Shown: positions 39,601 to 51,678 of the stretch, piece after piece | Layout of the letters: each line of letters begins with the position of its first letter | How positions within the stretch are numbered: the first letter of the stretch is position 1 | Assembly (NCBI GenBank): GCA_050084515.1 | Contig: CM114273.1 | Location: 15,996,001-16,060,000 of the forward strand | Length of the DNA stretch: 64,000 nucleotides | Source of the DNA: Blasia pusilla | Lineage: Eukaryota; Marchantiophyta; Marchantiopsida; Blasiales | Reading direction: 5' to 3' | The notes under the pieces: model-generated | What the model saw: only the letters and a program-made list of their open reading frames with translations | Databases searched by the model: none | What the model was told of the DNA's origin: nothing | Position numbers and translations under genes: made by a program

Positions 39601-40679
39601 GCGGAAATCTGATGTTGCAAGTGCTCTATCTCAGCAGCTATCCTAGCCTCACACCAGACGTCTTACTTATTGTGTCTAGGTGGTGGATCACTATCTCCTC
39701 CACGGGAAAATCCATCACCTCCTTGGGAAAATCCACCTCAACGTCCCCCAACGGGACTACTTGGCACATGACCTCTAGGTCCACCCAGACCGACAACTCA
39801 CTCTGGTACCCTCTCTCGCCCTCGGTCCAAACGTAACTCAAGGTAATTGCAATTTAGGAGCGGTAAGAGGAGAGGAAGAGAGGAGAGAGGAAAGAGGAAG
39901 ATATTGGAAACCCCTAGGGCTCTCTTGGTTTGAAGAGAGTTTCCGACTGGTTGAAGAGAGGAAAGTTTTGACAAATTGAAAAGGCAAATTTTTTCCAAAA
40001 AAAACAAAATTTTTGCCATAGCGGCAATCTGATGATGCAAGTGCTCTATCTAAGCAGCTATCCTAGCCTCACACCGGAAATCTCACTTATTGTGTCTACA
40101 TGGTGGATCACTATCTCCTCCATGGGAAAATCCATCACCTCCTTGGGAAAATCCACCTCAACGTCCCCCAACGGGACCATCTGGCACATGACCTCTAGGT
40201 CCACCCAGACCGACAACTCATTCTGGTACCCTCTTTGGCCCTTGGTCCGGACGTAACTCAGGGTGTAAATTAAAGCATTACGTGTGTGTATGACCAAACC
40301 ATTGATAATGGTGTGGACCCATCTCGTCCTCTAAGTTGAGGCACAATTCCACTACCGTGACGGATGCAATACCGCTGGTGATGGGCTCCACTACATGCCC
40401 AACAAACAATCCCCAGCATTTTTTGTTGCGTCGTATATGATGGTGTAGGTCTTTATGGCATGGACTCTTGATAACTTCCCTAAGCCTTGGTGGAAGACCC
40501 CTCTCTCCGAATCGACGTTGTTGCACTAGTGGTGCAGGAAATCATGACTGCTCGTGCGTGAGACTCATGGTTGCTACACTCTCCTCAGCCATGTTACACT
40601 CTATGCACTTTGACATCTCAAAAATATCTCTCAACGTAGGTGAGATGCGCATAAACAATACCACATCCCTTACCTGTCT
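36661..40679 (-). mobile_element. PHD-type element 2: decayed protease/RT and gag-proximal region
   Basis: Between gag (right) and RNase H (left). Two longer minus-strand frames (38272-38832, 186 codons; 38839-39237, 132 codons) are acidic and Met/Ser-rich without motifs I can name. The RT boxes expected here are not readable. The 3' part carries the tandem duplication at 39425-40262. I assign the stretch to the element only from its position. Confidence 0.4.
39425..40262. repeat. 419-bp tandem duplication containing a MULE right terminus
   Basis: Two adjacent units offset by 419 bp (TAATTGCAATTTAGGAGCGG at 39425 and 39844), nearly identical to the end. Each unit starts with a reversed copy of the MULE terminus (GAGCGGTAAGAGGAGAGGAA) followed by gag-like minus-strand coding sequence (DLEVMCQ.VPLGDVEVDF). 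A MULE-derived end therefore inserted into the retroelement first, and the joint was then duplicated. Confidence 0.8.
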
Positions 40680-41297
40680 CCGCACGTCTCAGTCCAACAT
40701 TGCGTACTATGCGTGGACAACCTGGGCCTCTGTCACCCTATGAGTGACACTAATCAAATGCCGAAAGTGAGTGAATGCCTCTCGCAAACTCTCTCCTCTG
40801 CACTTTTGGAAGTCGTGGATACTCTGCAACTTCTCAGTCCGTTCCCTTGATAGTTACTCTGCAACTCCGCAAAGAACTCAACCACGGGATTGAACCTAGG
40901 ACAGACTCGACTAGATAGACAATGTAAGCGCCCCAGTCCAACTCACCCCTCCTAACACATCACTGGTGGAAGAGGAAGTAGCCTCTCCTAGCTCCTCCTC
41001 CTTGTTTGGAAATGGTTCAGTCCATGACACATAGTGTGGGTGATAGTAGAGTCTCGAGTCCTCAATCTCAAGGTCATATCTCTGGGAGAACTCATGGTAA
41101 TCGTCCATGGGTGTCCCCTCTAGATGTTGGAATATGCTATTCCATGATGTAAATTGGTTAAACTCTCTAGAGTTCTTGGCCCACTGGGAGTCGCACCAAC
41201 TCCTAAACTCCTCAATGAAGTCGTCCAACTCTATTGTGCTTGCCGATCCCAAAAACCTCCGCGATCCTCTACCCTGGATGTCCATCACAAAACCCAA
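40680..41297 (-). pseudogene. Gag of PHD-type Ty3/gypsy element 2
   Basis: Minus-strand gag-like protein. From 41297: DDFIEEFRSWCDSQWAKNSR, FTSWNSIFQHLEGTP and DDYHEFSQRYDLEI. Then, past a frame break, GESLREAFTHFRHLISVTHR (about 40800-40740) and IRQVRDVVLF-like sequence. The pattern suits a retrotransposon gag domain. An in-frame stop follows VVHA. It is the most upstream part of the element that can be recognised. Confidence 0.6.
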
Positions 41298-42808
41298 TGG
41301 GTAGGGCCACTAAATGGGTGCGGTGAATCACTAGCAAACTCCTCTAAGCCCTCCCTCTCATTTGGGGACGAAAAAGAAGGAGGTCAAGGTATTCCCTCAA
41401 GTGGAGATCCTCGAAACCTCACGCCACTCCGCGTGAATCCCCTAGAGCTACTTTTAGGCATACCGAATTGCCTCTTAAAGTTCCAAAAAGATGTTGTGAT
41501 GACCCGCGTATCCCTCTCATATGATCACTCTCAATCTCACGATTAATCCCTCACTTACTCAACCCAAGTATGCGGCACTCAGTCTACACTCTCTCGCATT
41601 AAGATGTGTAGTGCCTGTGTGGCAACTAGGGGAGCGGTGCAGTAAATCGACTACTGTCATATCATCTCATCGAAAAAAGATACCCTCACTATAGACATCC
41701 CACTCATGTCTATGTCCTCTAAACCACATACATCAACAACGCTCTTAACATGCGCAAAAAATCCAATATCCCAAAAAATTGCCCTATACCTTAAATTCCT
41801 CATGCATGTAGGGAAAAATACTAGAATGGGTAACATGAATTATAGTGTTGGTATCGATCCACAACAATTGCAAAATTTTGACCCCAACTGTGTCGTGAAG
41901 AAAAACTCCTCCAATCAGCAAGTCATACTCCTTTGGTATTGACGATGCTCAAATCTCCTCAATGTTCGGTGTAAGTCTAACGGTACGCTGTAGCACTAGC
42001 ACCACCGAATTGGTACAAACGGCACAATACTTGGTGGTGGGATGCGGAATCTAGGAGCATACCCTCCTCTATTAGCAAGACTTGCTATGCTTCCCAATGA
42101 TGGTGTGACTCCGCGATTGAGACGGTGTGATGCGGCCACAAGCGGCACGACATGGCAATTGGCGGCGTATTACGGGTACGGGCCTCACGGCACGGTACCC
42201 AATCATCATAGAGTGGCTGCCAAACACTATGCTTAGCATAGTAGAAAGAAAACTAAGACCCCATAAATCAAGAGGCCAACTACCAGCATTGGAAGGTACT
42301 CGCAAACAGTTGTTGTACGACGGACAACGACGACACAACTACATTGGTCTTCCCGATGTCAACGGTGTAAAGCGATGATTGGAAACTCACTCTTGACCCT
42401 TGGTCATTGCTGCTATTATTCAGGGGCCTCAAGTCACAAAAATTGACGGTTTTCAATGCCTACTTTTCAATCAACAAAGGTGAAGAAACTCACTGTGAAC
42501 GATCATTGATGCCGTCAACGATAACCAATGCACAGAGCAAGGATGGCCCAGACAGAGGGTGGAAGTCAATGGTTATTATGATATCTCTCATGTGGATAAA
42601 TATGGCTCTATTTTAATCTTATTCAAAAGTCATTTTTTTCCCACTCCTCTTACATTTGGCTTATACTCCACTAAGCTCCAAAAATCTTGGATCCATACGC
42701 ACTAAATAAAGTTTCCACTCAATTTTACCTCAAGATCATAATTTTCACTTTTCCTATCTACAATAATAATTTTTTAAATTTTTTTCTATTTCAACTAAGA
42801 AGTTATCA
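41298..42808. other. 5' region of PHD-type element 2 and flank; no gene seen
   Basis: No 126-bp LTR can be found here, so the 5' LTR is lost or beyond recognition. The stretch 42120-42290 resembles 20690-20870. The last 200 bp are AT-rich. Confidence 0.4.
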
Positions 42809-43024
<216 letters not shown>

Positions 43025-44159
43025 AAAACTACAAGTCCCGACAGGCCTGGTATGTTGGGACGACATGTTCAAAGCAAAGTGCTCTGGGTAGCTTATAATG
43101 AATGAACCGCGTGCAAGCAATATAGCAATACTCTCTGTCGAGTTACCCATTCTTTGTAGTTGGAACCTGTAGTGAGCTTGCGATGTCGTTCCCCTAGTTG
43201 GTAGGTGTGGATTAGTGTGTCTTGTAATCCATGTGACTTGTGGCACTTGTGCCACAAGTAAGGTGTCCAAATGGACTTAGTTGGAGAAATGGAGACCTCT
43301 CCTTCTTTTGAAGCTGGATTCACGGGCCCTCCTCTGCAGCCTTAATGCCGGGGTTGTTCACCTTGGCGGTAGTGATGATCTCTGGGGGTAACAAGCGGGC
43401 TCTCTTTGGGCACCCGCCGCTTGGAGGCAGCCCCTCCGACAAATAGGACACCGAGTCCCCTGTCTGGACTCTCAGTGGGAGCTTAAACATTCTCCCCACA
43501 TCCTAAATCAGTTGTTTGCCAAACCTCTACATATAATCAGCGGCCTTGAGCCCAATATATCTCAGTCCTCCCAAGCTTGTGAGGAGTATCAGTTCACCTA
43601 TCAAAGGCGCATACCAAAGCCCACCATCCCCAAGCTGGGTGGGGAATACCGGCATGTTTATGTGAGACGCTCAAAGCCCCCCCGGAGTTCGGACCTGGCC
43701 AGCGAGTTCAATCTGGTCTATAGGAGGAGACCACGGTTCCACATGATCATTTTCGGTGTACGTCCCACAATAGACTTCGTCTCATTTAAGATCATGTGCG
43801 CAACTTTGGGCTTTGAATTCCAGCTCTTGCTAGGGTTACTCGGATGATGAGCGACAATCAATGTATCTTCAAGGCGTCTATCAAGGGCAGAGGAGGCCAA
43901 TACTTGGCTTGCCACAAAAACCAGGTATCTCAAGATCTGAGACGTGCCTACAATTGGAGGGCTATGGTAGTCGAGGGTGGTTCCAGCTTGAAGGAAAGGC
44001 CCATCTCCACAAAACCGCTGGTGATCTACACACCTAATATCTTTAGTGTTGTTCTCCAAGGGACCAGCGATGAAGAGCCTGCACATGAAGAGGTTCCATG
44101 TCGCAAGCAGCCACACCGATGCCAAAAGCGTGCCCGCCGATCCCCAACCCACTTAGTGA
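43025..44159 (+). pseudogene. LINE 5' region and candidate ORF1
   Basis: Upstream part of the LINE whose endonuclease begins near 44160. A frame at 43512-43847 (111 codons) has three imperfect repeats (EYQFTYQRR, EYRHVYVRR, EFNLVYRRR), basic as expected for an RNA-binding ORF1 protein. No zinc knuckle or RRM is seen, so the ORF1 label is positional. Confidence 0.4.
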
Positions 44160-47128
44160 CAGTCTCCGTTTGGGTACTGGAACTTCGTGGACTCGACCCA
44201 TGCAATGAAGTTTTGGAGGTTGTTGAAGTTTTGCTGAAAAATCAAATACATATATCGGGGTCAAGAAACTTGGGAAACCAAGTTAATGGAGATACCCCAT
44301 GTACCACACTATGCATGGTTTGGAAAGATGTGCAGCACCCAGGCGGACAACAACAGAGGTATGAAGGGTGTCAGGTTCTTCATCAGAGACTTCATGGTGG
44401 ACATGTGTGAGATCATCAGTTTAGGGCTTGAGTATGAACACAACATATGGGTCAAAGTCCGAGCTGAGTGCAACTCGCGGGATATGTATATCGGGTGTAT
44501 TAACATGCCTACAAACAATGAATCTGCTGCTGAGGCAGCGTTTGATAGTGTGAAAACTGATTGCCTTGGGTTCCAGAAAAAGGGGAACATAGTCTTGCTA
44601 GGAGACTTCAACAGCTGGGTGGGGCAAGGCACCGATCCCCAAGCGCAGATCGGGATGTTTGGAGATGTGAGAGTGAATGGAAATGGCACACGGCTGATCA
44701 CGATGTTGAGGGAACTTCAATTGATGGCACTGAATGATAGGCATAAGGTGGGATCCCCGGCTTGGACTAGGGTCAACTTCAAGGAGAATGAGAGCTCCAT
44801 TGTGGACTACATAGCTGTGGATGAGGAACTCTACACACGCAGTGGGAAGATCACAGTGGATGCGACAGACATTGGAAGATCAGATCATTCATTGGTCTGG
44901 ACAGAGTTGCACCAAAGGCTAAAATGTTTGACCAAACTAGTGAAGAGAATGATCAAGAAATGGAGGATAGAGGACTTCCAAGATGAGGGCAACAAGAAGG
45001 TGTACATTGGCAAGCAGGAAGACAATTTCTTGGCATTTGACACTTTCATTGAATCTATCGTCAAGACCTTTGGGTTCACAAGAAAAATTGTGGACATGGT
45101 GGGAGCGTGGAGTGACACATGCCGGCGAGATTGCTGTCGGCAGGAAATTGATAATATACGGCAGAGCCATCAAATGGTGGTCCTTGGAACTCAAGGCAGC
45201 CATTGCCAAACGAAGGAAAGCGTATGTAACAAGTGCCAAAGCCAGGGACGATGCATCCTTGTGGGCAGAGTATGTGGTCCTCCGCAAGGAAACTTGTCTT
45301 CTTGTGCGCATGCACAAGAAGAAAATGAACCAAGCCACATACTCATCCATCAATGAGAATTTCATTGAGAATCAGAAAAAGTTCTGGATGGAAGTGCAGA
45401 AATTGAGCAAGGCTAGGGAAAAAAACGACGTAAAGTCCTTGAAGAGAAAAGACGGTGGAATGGTGACCACAGCTAAACAGATCCGACATGTGTTGGAAGG
45501 CCATTACAAGGAGTTAGGCAGGAAGCCCGCTCGGACATCCCTTGAAGAGCAGAACTTCGAGAGGGTGGTGGAGGATTTTGTTAAGATACAACGAGAGAAG
45601 GCGGATGATGAGGTTGAGTGGGCAACCCATATAATGATTGGTTCTCCTGGCTGAGGTGGGAGCAGCGATCAAAGAACTTGTGAACCACAAAGCAAGCGGT
45701 GGTGATGGGCTTGTGAATGACTGTTGAAGTATGGCGATGCTGCTATGGCTCGTTCTCTAGTGAGTCTCTTCAACCTGGTCTGGCGGGCAGAAGTCATCCC
45801 ACAAAGATGGCGGATGGGAGTCATCGTGAACCTCTTCAAGAAGGGTGAGCGAGAAGACCTTGGAAACTACAGGGATATTACATTGCTGAGTGTAGTCGGG
45901 AAGCTCCTTTGCCGTATACTCAACAACACGATCTCTATGTACCTGGAGGAGAATTATGTCATCAAGGAAGGCCAAGCTGGCTTCCGACAAGCCCGAGGAT
46001 GCATGGACCACATCTTCACCTTCAGTCAGATCATCTAGGGTAGGAAAAAAGAGGGGAAACCCACCTATTGCTTCTTCTTGGACCTCAAGAAGGCATACGA
46101 CACTGTATGGCGTGACGGGATTTCTTATAGCTTGTGGAAGGCGGGGCTGAGAGGGAAAATGTGGAGGGTGGTGGAGAAGATGTACCAGAACACAAGGAGT
46201 AGAGTTCTGGTGAATGGCCAAAAGAGTGGGACATTCGACATCAAGCAAGGAGTGGCTCAAGGATGCCCGCTCTCCCCCACCCTCTTCAACATTTTCGTGA
46301 ATTCCCTATTGGAAGAAATGGAGGATAGTGGACTAGGCATATGGGTGGGCAACAACTCTATTTTTGCCCTCATGTTTGCTGATGACTTTGGTGGCCTCGA
46401 AGAAACAGGAGAGAAACTCCAAGAGATGATCTCCCGACCAAAATCTGGTGTGACATGTGGGGCATGGAGGCAAATGTAGTGAAGTGCGGTGTGATGATTT
46501 TCAATGGCAAGGAGGAGGACCAAGACCAACAATGGTACTGGGGTGACCAAGAGATCCCCCGTGTGGCTACCTACACCTATCTGGGCATAGAATTCTCGGA
46601 AGATTGCATGTGGGATGCACACATCAAGAAGACTACTGAGAAAGGCCACAAGAAGTTGAACGGCCTGTCCAGATTCCTACACTGCCAGGATATCACATCA
46701 GAAGTAAAGCGCTGTGTCATTTTTCATACCATTTTTCCCTCGCTGGAATACAGGGCAGAAGTGTGGGATGCCAACACCAAACAAAGGGATAGGCTTGAAG
46801 TCATGGCATGCGGTGGCGTTTGGGTATGATGTCAACTTCATCACGAACAGGCCGAGTTGGTGTGAGATTAGAACTAGGTGTGGAACCCTTGGAGGATAGA
46901 CGTGACATCACCAAGTTGAAATGGCCAAGGCAACTGGAGACAATGGACTCCCATTGCTATCCTAAAGAGGTGATGGGGAAAACCTGGACCCAAAGAAGAC
47001 CGGTAAAGCAGGCCAAATCTTGGACGAAAAAGGTTCAAGAGATTGTGCAAGCATCCAAACTATGGGAGCAAGATGAGAAAGCATTCCTGGATACTATAAC
47101 CAAAGCAGTGGGCAAACGCTCACAGCAG
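44160..47128 (+). pseudogene. LINE ORF2: endonuclease and reverse transcriptase (5' part, interrupted by MULE-2)
   Basis: Non-LTR retrotransposon ORF2, plus strand. Apurinic-type endonuclease: LELRGLDPCNEVLEVV, VLLGDFNSWVG, SIVDYIAVDEEL and RSDHSLVW (about 44160-44910). Linker: RMHKKKMNQATYSSINENF. Reverse transcriptase: FKKGEREDLGNYRDITLL, QAGFRQARGCMDHIF, FLDLKKAYDTVW, GVAQGCPLSPTLFNIF and catalytic FADD (46376-46387). C-terminal region: YTYLGIEFSEDCMWDAHIK. Frame changes near 45120, 45660, 46440 and 46810, and a TAG at 46036-46038, kill it. The final frame reads into N-S-M at 47129-47137, where MULE-2 begins; it resumes at 59230. Confidence 0.85.
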
Positions 47129-47138
47129 AACAGCATGG
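47129..47138. repeat. Target-site duplication of MULE-2, left
   Basis: AACAGCATGG, identical to 59230-59239. Ten bases is within the 8-11 bp typical of MULEs. Confidence 0.9.
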
Positions 47139-47320
47139 GGGGCTGGTATTCTGGCGGGAGAGAGGAAGAGAGGAGAGGAGGAGAGGAAGAGAGGAAGAGA
47201 GGAGAGCCTCTCTTCAAAAAAAAGGGCCAAATCCGCCTCCTCTCTTCAAAACTTTTTGACATATTTGAAATTCTTGTTTGCTTTCAAATTCATGAAATCT
47301 TTAGAAGAGAGTAGGTAGTG
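47139..47320. repeat. Left terminus of MULE-2
   Basis: Purine-rich GAGAGGAAGAGAGGAGAGG repeats, then CTCTCTTCAAAAAAAAG and CCTCTCTTCAAAAC. It mirrors the CTCTCTTCAA blocks of the right terminus. It is absent from MULE-1. Confidence 0.75.
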
Positions 47321-47717
47321 GTCCACATTTGGCCCTAAAGAAACCTCCTTTTTCCAGGGGGAAAAAAAAAAGTAGACATCATAAGACCACTACAAACATT
47401 TTTCCATCACTCTCCATGTGAGCCTAAGTTTCTTAACATTTCCTGTCTCGGTCTACAATAAGCAGTGCCCATGGGTATTTTTTTTGGAGGACCACCCGGA
47501 TGCTTGATCGGGGACGATGCCCACCTCCCTTTTTGCAGGGATTCTTGCCTGCATCATGGCCTTCCCTGAATTGCCTCATAACCAACTTTCTGTTGATTAT
47601 GAGTGGTGTCTGCTCACGACCAACTTTGTGAAATGTGAACACATGAGACGATAATTGAACCAAAAGATTGTTACCTGTCTGGAGTAAAGAGGAAGTGATG
47701 TCGCTTCATTCAGATCC

Positions 47718-48160
47718 TCCCAACCCGTCGGAATTTTACAAGTTGCAACTCTTGGGGGCCTCCAACTCTTGCAACCCATCGGAATCAGATGGCTTGCACC
47801 CCTTGCAAGCAACCTCACCATAAGAAAGGAAAGATTTCTCACTGTGATTCCCTTCCACTCTGCACCCACGAAAATCCTGCGGGTTGGGAATCCGAAATGG
47901 CAATCCGACAGGTAGTAGGAATCTTGCACATCTTAGACAAGAAAAGAAGCCTACAACTGGTTTGACGAATGTAGGGGAATGAGCCAAAATTTAAGAAGCC
48001 CGCCACAATGCGTTAGAAGTTGGTCTCACAAGGAAAGAGTCCGATCACTCAAGCAGCCAACCTGTCGGAATCCGACAGCTTGCCTGGAAATGGTTAAAAA
48101 GTTGCAGTGGGCAAAAAGCTTATAGTTGCAACCCGTCGGAATCATACGGGTTGCAAAATT
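47718..48160. repeat. Left-flank palindromes of MULE-2
   Basis: Palindromes near 47720, 47772, 48059 and 48127, mostly with the GAATC centre. This is the same subtype as the MULE-1 left flank. Confidence 0.8.
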
Positions 48161-49016
48161 GTAATTCTGAGTAGCTAAAAGAACACAATCCATAAGTCAA
48201 ATTTTTTTTTTCCAGCAAACTTTTACAAACACCATTATCGGTTGAAAAAATCTCGTCCTTTAATACCTCCGAAGGAACCTCGGAAATGTACATTTGACCT
48301 AGTCTATGATTTCTTCAGCCTCATCATCTACAAATTTACTCCTAACTCTCCTAGGTTCCTGTACAAAAGGAATGTCCTGGGATACAAGTGGCTCCTCTAG
48401 CCCATTGTAGACGAGGATCGAAAATGTTGGCGAATTCGAGAGCCTTGGCCCCCCCCTAGGTACACCATAACGGTCCCATGTAACCTGATTTGAGTCCCAC
48501 CGCCTTCCTCGGTAGTATATCTTGTACGCTCTGCAATGTGACACCCATCCAATATCAATATGTGCTCCGTCCTTGGTAATACCATGATGGCAATCCCACA
48601 GGTAGTAGGAATCCAACACGTGTGAGAGAAGAAAAGAAGCCTACGTCTTCTTTTACGATACTAGGGGAAGGTGCCAAAGTGAAGAAGCCTGCCAGACTGC
48701 CTCTTAAGTTGGACCAACAGGGAAAGAGTCCGATCAGGAAACCTGTCGAAATCCGACAGGTTGCCTGGAAGTGGTTAAAAAGGTGCAATGGTCAAAAAGT
48801 GAAAAGTTGCAAGCCGTGGAAATCCGACGGGTTGCAAAATAGAAGTACGCAGAGTACATAGAGATCACATTCAAAAAGACATAAAAGATATTCAACAAAC
48901 TTTTAGAAACACCACCATCGTTTGAAAAAATCTTCTCCTTTATTACATCCGAAAGAAGCTCGGAACTGTACATTTGATCTATTCTATGAAATCTTTTGCC
49001 TCATCATCAAATAACT
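47905..49016. repeat. Internal duplication in MULE-2 (units ~47905-48345 and ~48588-49016)
   Basis: Two direct units of about 430 bp share GGTAGTAGGAATC, GAAAAGAAGCCTAC, GGAAAGAGTCCGATCA, palindrome pairs, and the end TTTGA.CTA.TCTATGA. MULE-1 has a single unit (6250-6880). The second unit lies inside what is a 60-bp intron in MULE-1, so the duplication enlarged that intron and removed its acceptor. Confidence 0.75.
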
Positions 49017-49068
49017 CCCTACTCCAAACGCTGCACTCAAGCTGGGTCCTTGAGTTCTTTGAACTCAC

Positions 49069-49579
49069 TGATCATCGTCCGAGAGCTCTTGCAAAATTAC
49101 TTTCGGCCTTGCCCTCCAGATTTTTGGAATCTTTGGAAGTGACGATGGTGTCACTACCAATGGTGGGTCTGGAACCGGAGCTCTTGGCTTCGATGGAGAG
49201 TTGTACGCCCCAACGAGCCTGTCGTAATCTGCCTTTGCCTCCTTGCAAAGGTTAAACAGTTCCTGCCTTCCCTTGAGGCAGAGAATGTTCCTGCCACTCT
49301 GCCAGGCGCCTTTGATACTCGCCCCTGAAAGGCCCACTATGTCGAACACCAAGTCACCCGGCCTTGAGCAGAGCTCGATGAGCGTTTGCATCAGGGCTGA
49401 CGACTTTTCCCTTCCTCCAAGAACTGGGGTACCGTCTTGCATGTAAATTTCGGGGAGGGGGAATTTTATAAACTATCTAAGCTGTACCCATCTGAGCATG
49501 GATCCATAGGATCCTGGATCTTGAACACCTGGAAGTTGTGCTCGGGCCGAACGAAGCAGTAAACATAGGAGTGGTCCAT
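49069..49579 (-). pseudogene. Methyltransferase-like exon with motif X/I region (MULE-2)
   Basis: Acceptor TTTACAG before ATGGACCACTCC at 49579. It encodes VRPEHNFQVFKIQDP, a stop and frame change near 49460, then REKSSALMQTLIELCSRPGD, LVFDIVGLSGAS and RNILCLKGRQELF. In the amino-methyltransferase family the equivalent segment reads K..L...LI...S..GD.VLD.F.GSG, followed by GR......E. Here the glycine-rich loop is VGLSGAS rather than a canonical FAGSGT. The donor GTGAGT is at 49068. Confidence 0.55.
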
Positions 49580-49679
49580 CTGTAAAGAAGCACGTTGGAA
49601 ACAATGTCAGCAACTTGGCATAATGTGCAACACGTCACCAAAGAACTTCGCTTGACCCTAGAGAACTTCTTTTAAATAC

Positions 49680-49890
49680 TAACATTGGAGAAACCTGTCG
49701 GGGTCCGACGGGTTGTTTTTGTCCATGACCAACCCGTCCGAAGGCCACGGGTTGCTGGCTTAGAGCAGCCCATGCTTGGCTGAGAGCAACCCGTCGCTTT
49801 CCGACGGGTTGCATCTTTCCCAGAAACACAGGGAAAAACCATAAGCAACTGCAACCCGTCGGGTTCTGACGGGTTGCAGGTGGTAATGCG
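49680..49890 (-). repeat. Palindromes in the truncated methyltransferase intron of MULE-2
   Basis: Four closely spaced palindromes (near 49688, 49729, 49787 and 49851) with GGGGTC, GAAGGC, GCTTTC and GGGTTC centres. Compared with MULE-1, the preceding exon end and splice donor are deleted, so palindromes directly follow coding sequence at about 49890. Confidence 0.75.
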
Positions 49891-51678
49891 TTTTCCCGGA
49901 TTCTTGTCCCACAATCGCAACCCTGAGGGAAAATCAGCGATCAATAGATCCACCGCCACCTCTTCGACCACTCCATTGACCGTCCAAGGAGCGTGCCCGT
50001 TTTGTTGAAGCTTTCGTCCCAGCGTTGTCAATTTATCAATGGCTTGTGTCGACGCTTGAGAACTGAAACTTTTAAGCTCATCCAGTAAATTTATGAACTG
50101 AAGGAGGACGCTTGTCCGGGTCGTTGTTTCTCTATATCTTCCCAAGGATGATGGATTGTATTCTCCTTGGGACAACCCTGGCGCCTCTCGCTTCCGGTTC
50201 TCCCGAGTCTGCGGTCGGCTTGTCGGGGTCTCTATGACCTCAGACTCTGGTGGGGTTTTTTTCGCGGAGGACCTGGTCTGACCCTCTCTCCCCGCTCGCC
50301 CGGACGATTCCGGCTCTGGCCTTGAATCTTCAGCCTCTCTTTGGGAACACTCGGCCTCGGAATTCTTTGCTCCCCTCGCCTTGCCTTTGAGACCCGCTCT
50401 GGATTTGTCTTTGGCTGTGTGGACCTTGGAAGCCAACTCCGCTGTCTTGAGGGCTTGCTCTTCCGCATCTCCTTCGAAAAAGTCTTCAGGCTGCACAAAA
50501 TTGGGGATGTCGTCATGTCCTGTGGCCACTGCATCATGAAGCACGCGTAAATCTTTCTCGGTAATGTCCTCAGGGTCCTTGAAGTCCAGCCAAATCGGGC
50601 AATTCTCCACCTCCCAATCGGACACGCGCTAAGCCATCTCCGTGTCGTACATGGAGAATGTCTCTCCATCAGGCGGAGAAGCCTACAATTTGCAGGCTGT
50701 CGGTATTTTTCCCAACGTACCTGCATTCTTACAATGAACACCATCCGTTGGGCAGTTCTTAGTCGAACTGAATCGGCCGCCTCCTCCTGAAGATCTCACT
50801 TCTTCTTTGCGAGATCCCTTTTGTTCCCCTCGATTTCTTCGTCAAGGTCTGCCTGAGGGAGGACGTAATCCTTGAACATCGTCTTGAAACCTGGGTTTTT
50901 GATGGGCTTGTCCCAGATGTCATCGAGCCAAAGTTCGAAATCTACAGCACTTTCTAGGTTTGCTTCATCCGGAATGGGCTCTATTCTTTTGAGCTCCACT
51001 TGGAGACCGTCCAGCATGGACTTCCCAATAAGCCGCAACGCGTCCCAGAATGACCATTCGCGGAGCCAGTGGGAGATCACTGGATCAGAGACACCTAGAG
51101 GATGGTGTGCCGCCCTCTTCTGGGCCTCTATGCCCTGGAGACTGATTTTCATCAATCGGATTCTCCTAAATTCGCTTATTCCAAACAACGCAAATCGATG
51201 TACGCGATCGAGAGACACTTTCTCCCCAATCCGACCTTGCGGATCTTCATCCCTTTTCCGTTGGCGCTTGATAATCGCCTTCAGCTCCTTGTAAAACTCC
51301 AGACCAAGTTTGGGGTTGAGAATGGTGATGTAGCGTTGCATCTTGCTTGCCGTGTACTTTGTAGTTGCAGATACTGCAGCTTGGATGAATTTTGTGCGCT
51401 CAGACACAGATACTTTCTTCCTCCGCTCCAGCTCCAATGTAGCGCTCTTCTTCGCGGCCTGTATCTTCGTCCAACAAAGGATTGTGACGGATGTATCTTG
51501 GCAAATAAACATATTTGCCCAAGTCTTCTTTTTGATTTGTGCACCCTTTGCCAGCATCTGATTTACCAGGGCGTCGCCCAAGAACCCCTTGTACTCTGCC
51601 GGATGCGTCGTAAGCACTTTCTTCACCCGATCGCAATCCTGGATCCAGTGGTGGGTGACATTCCCCTCCGATTCAATC

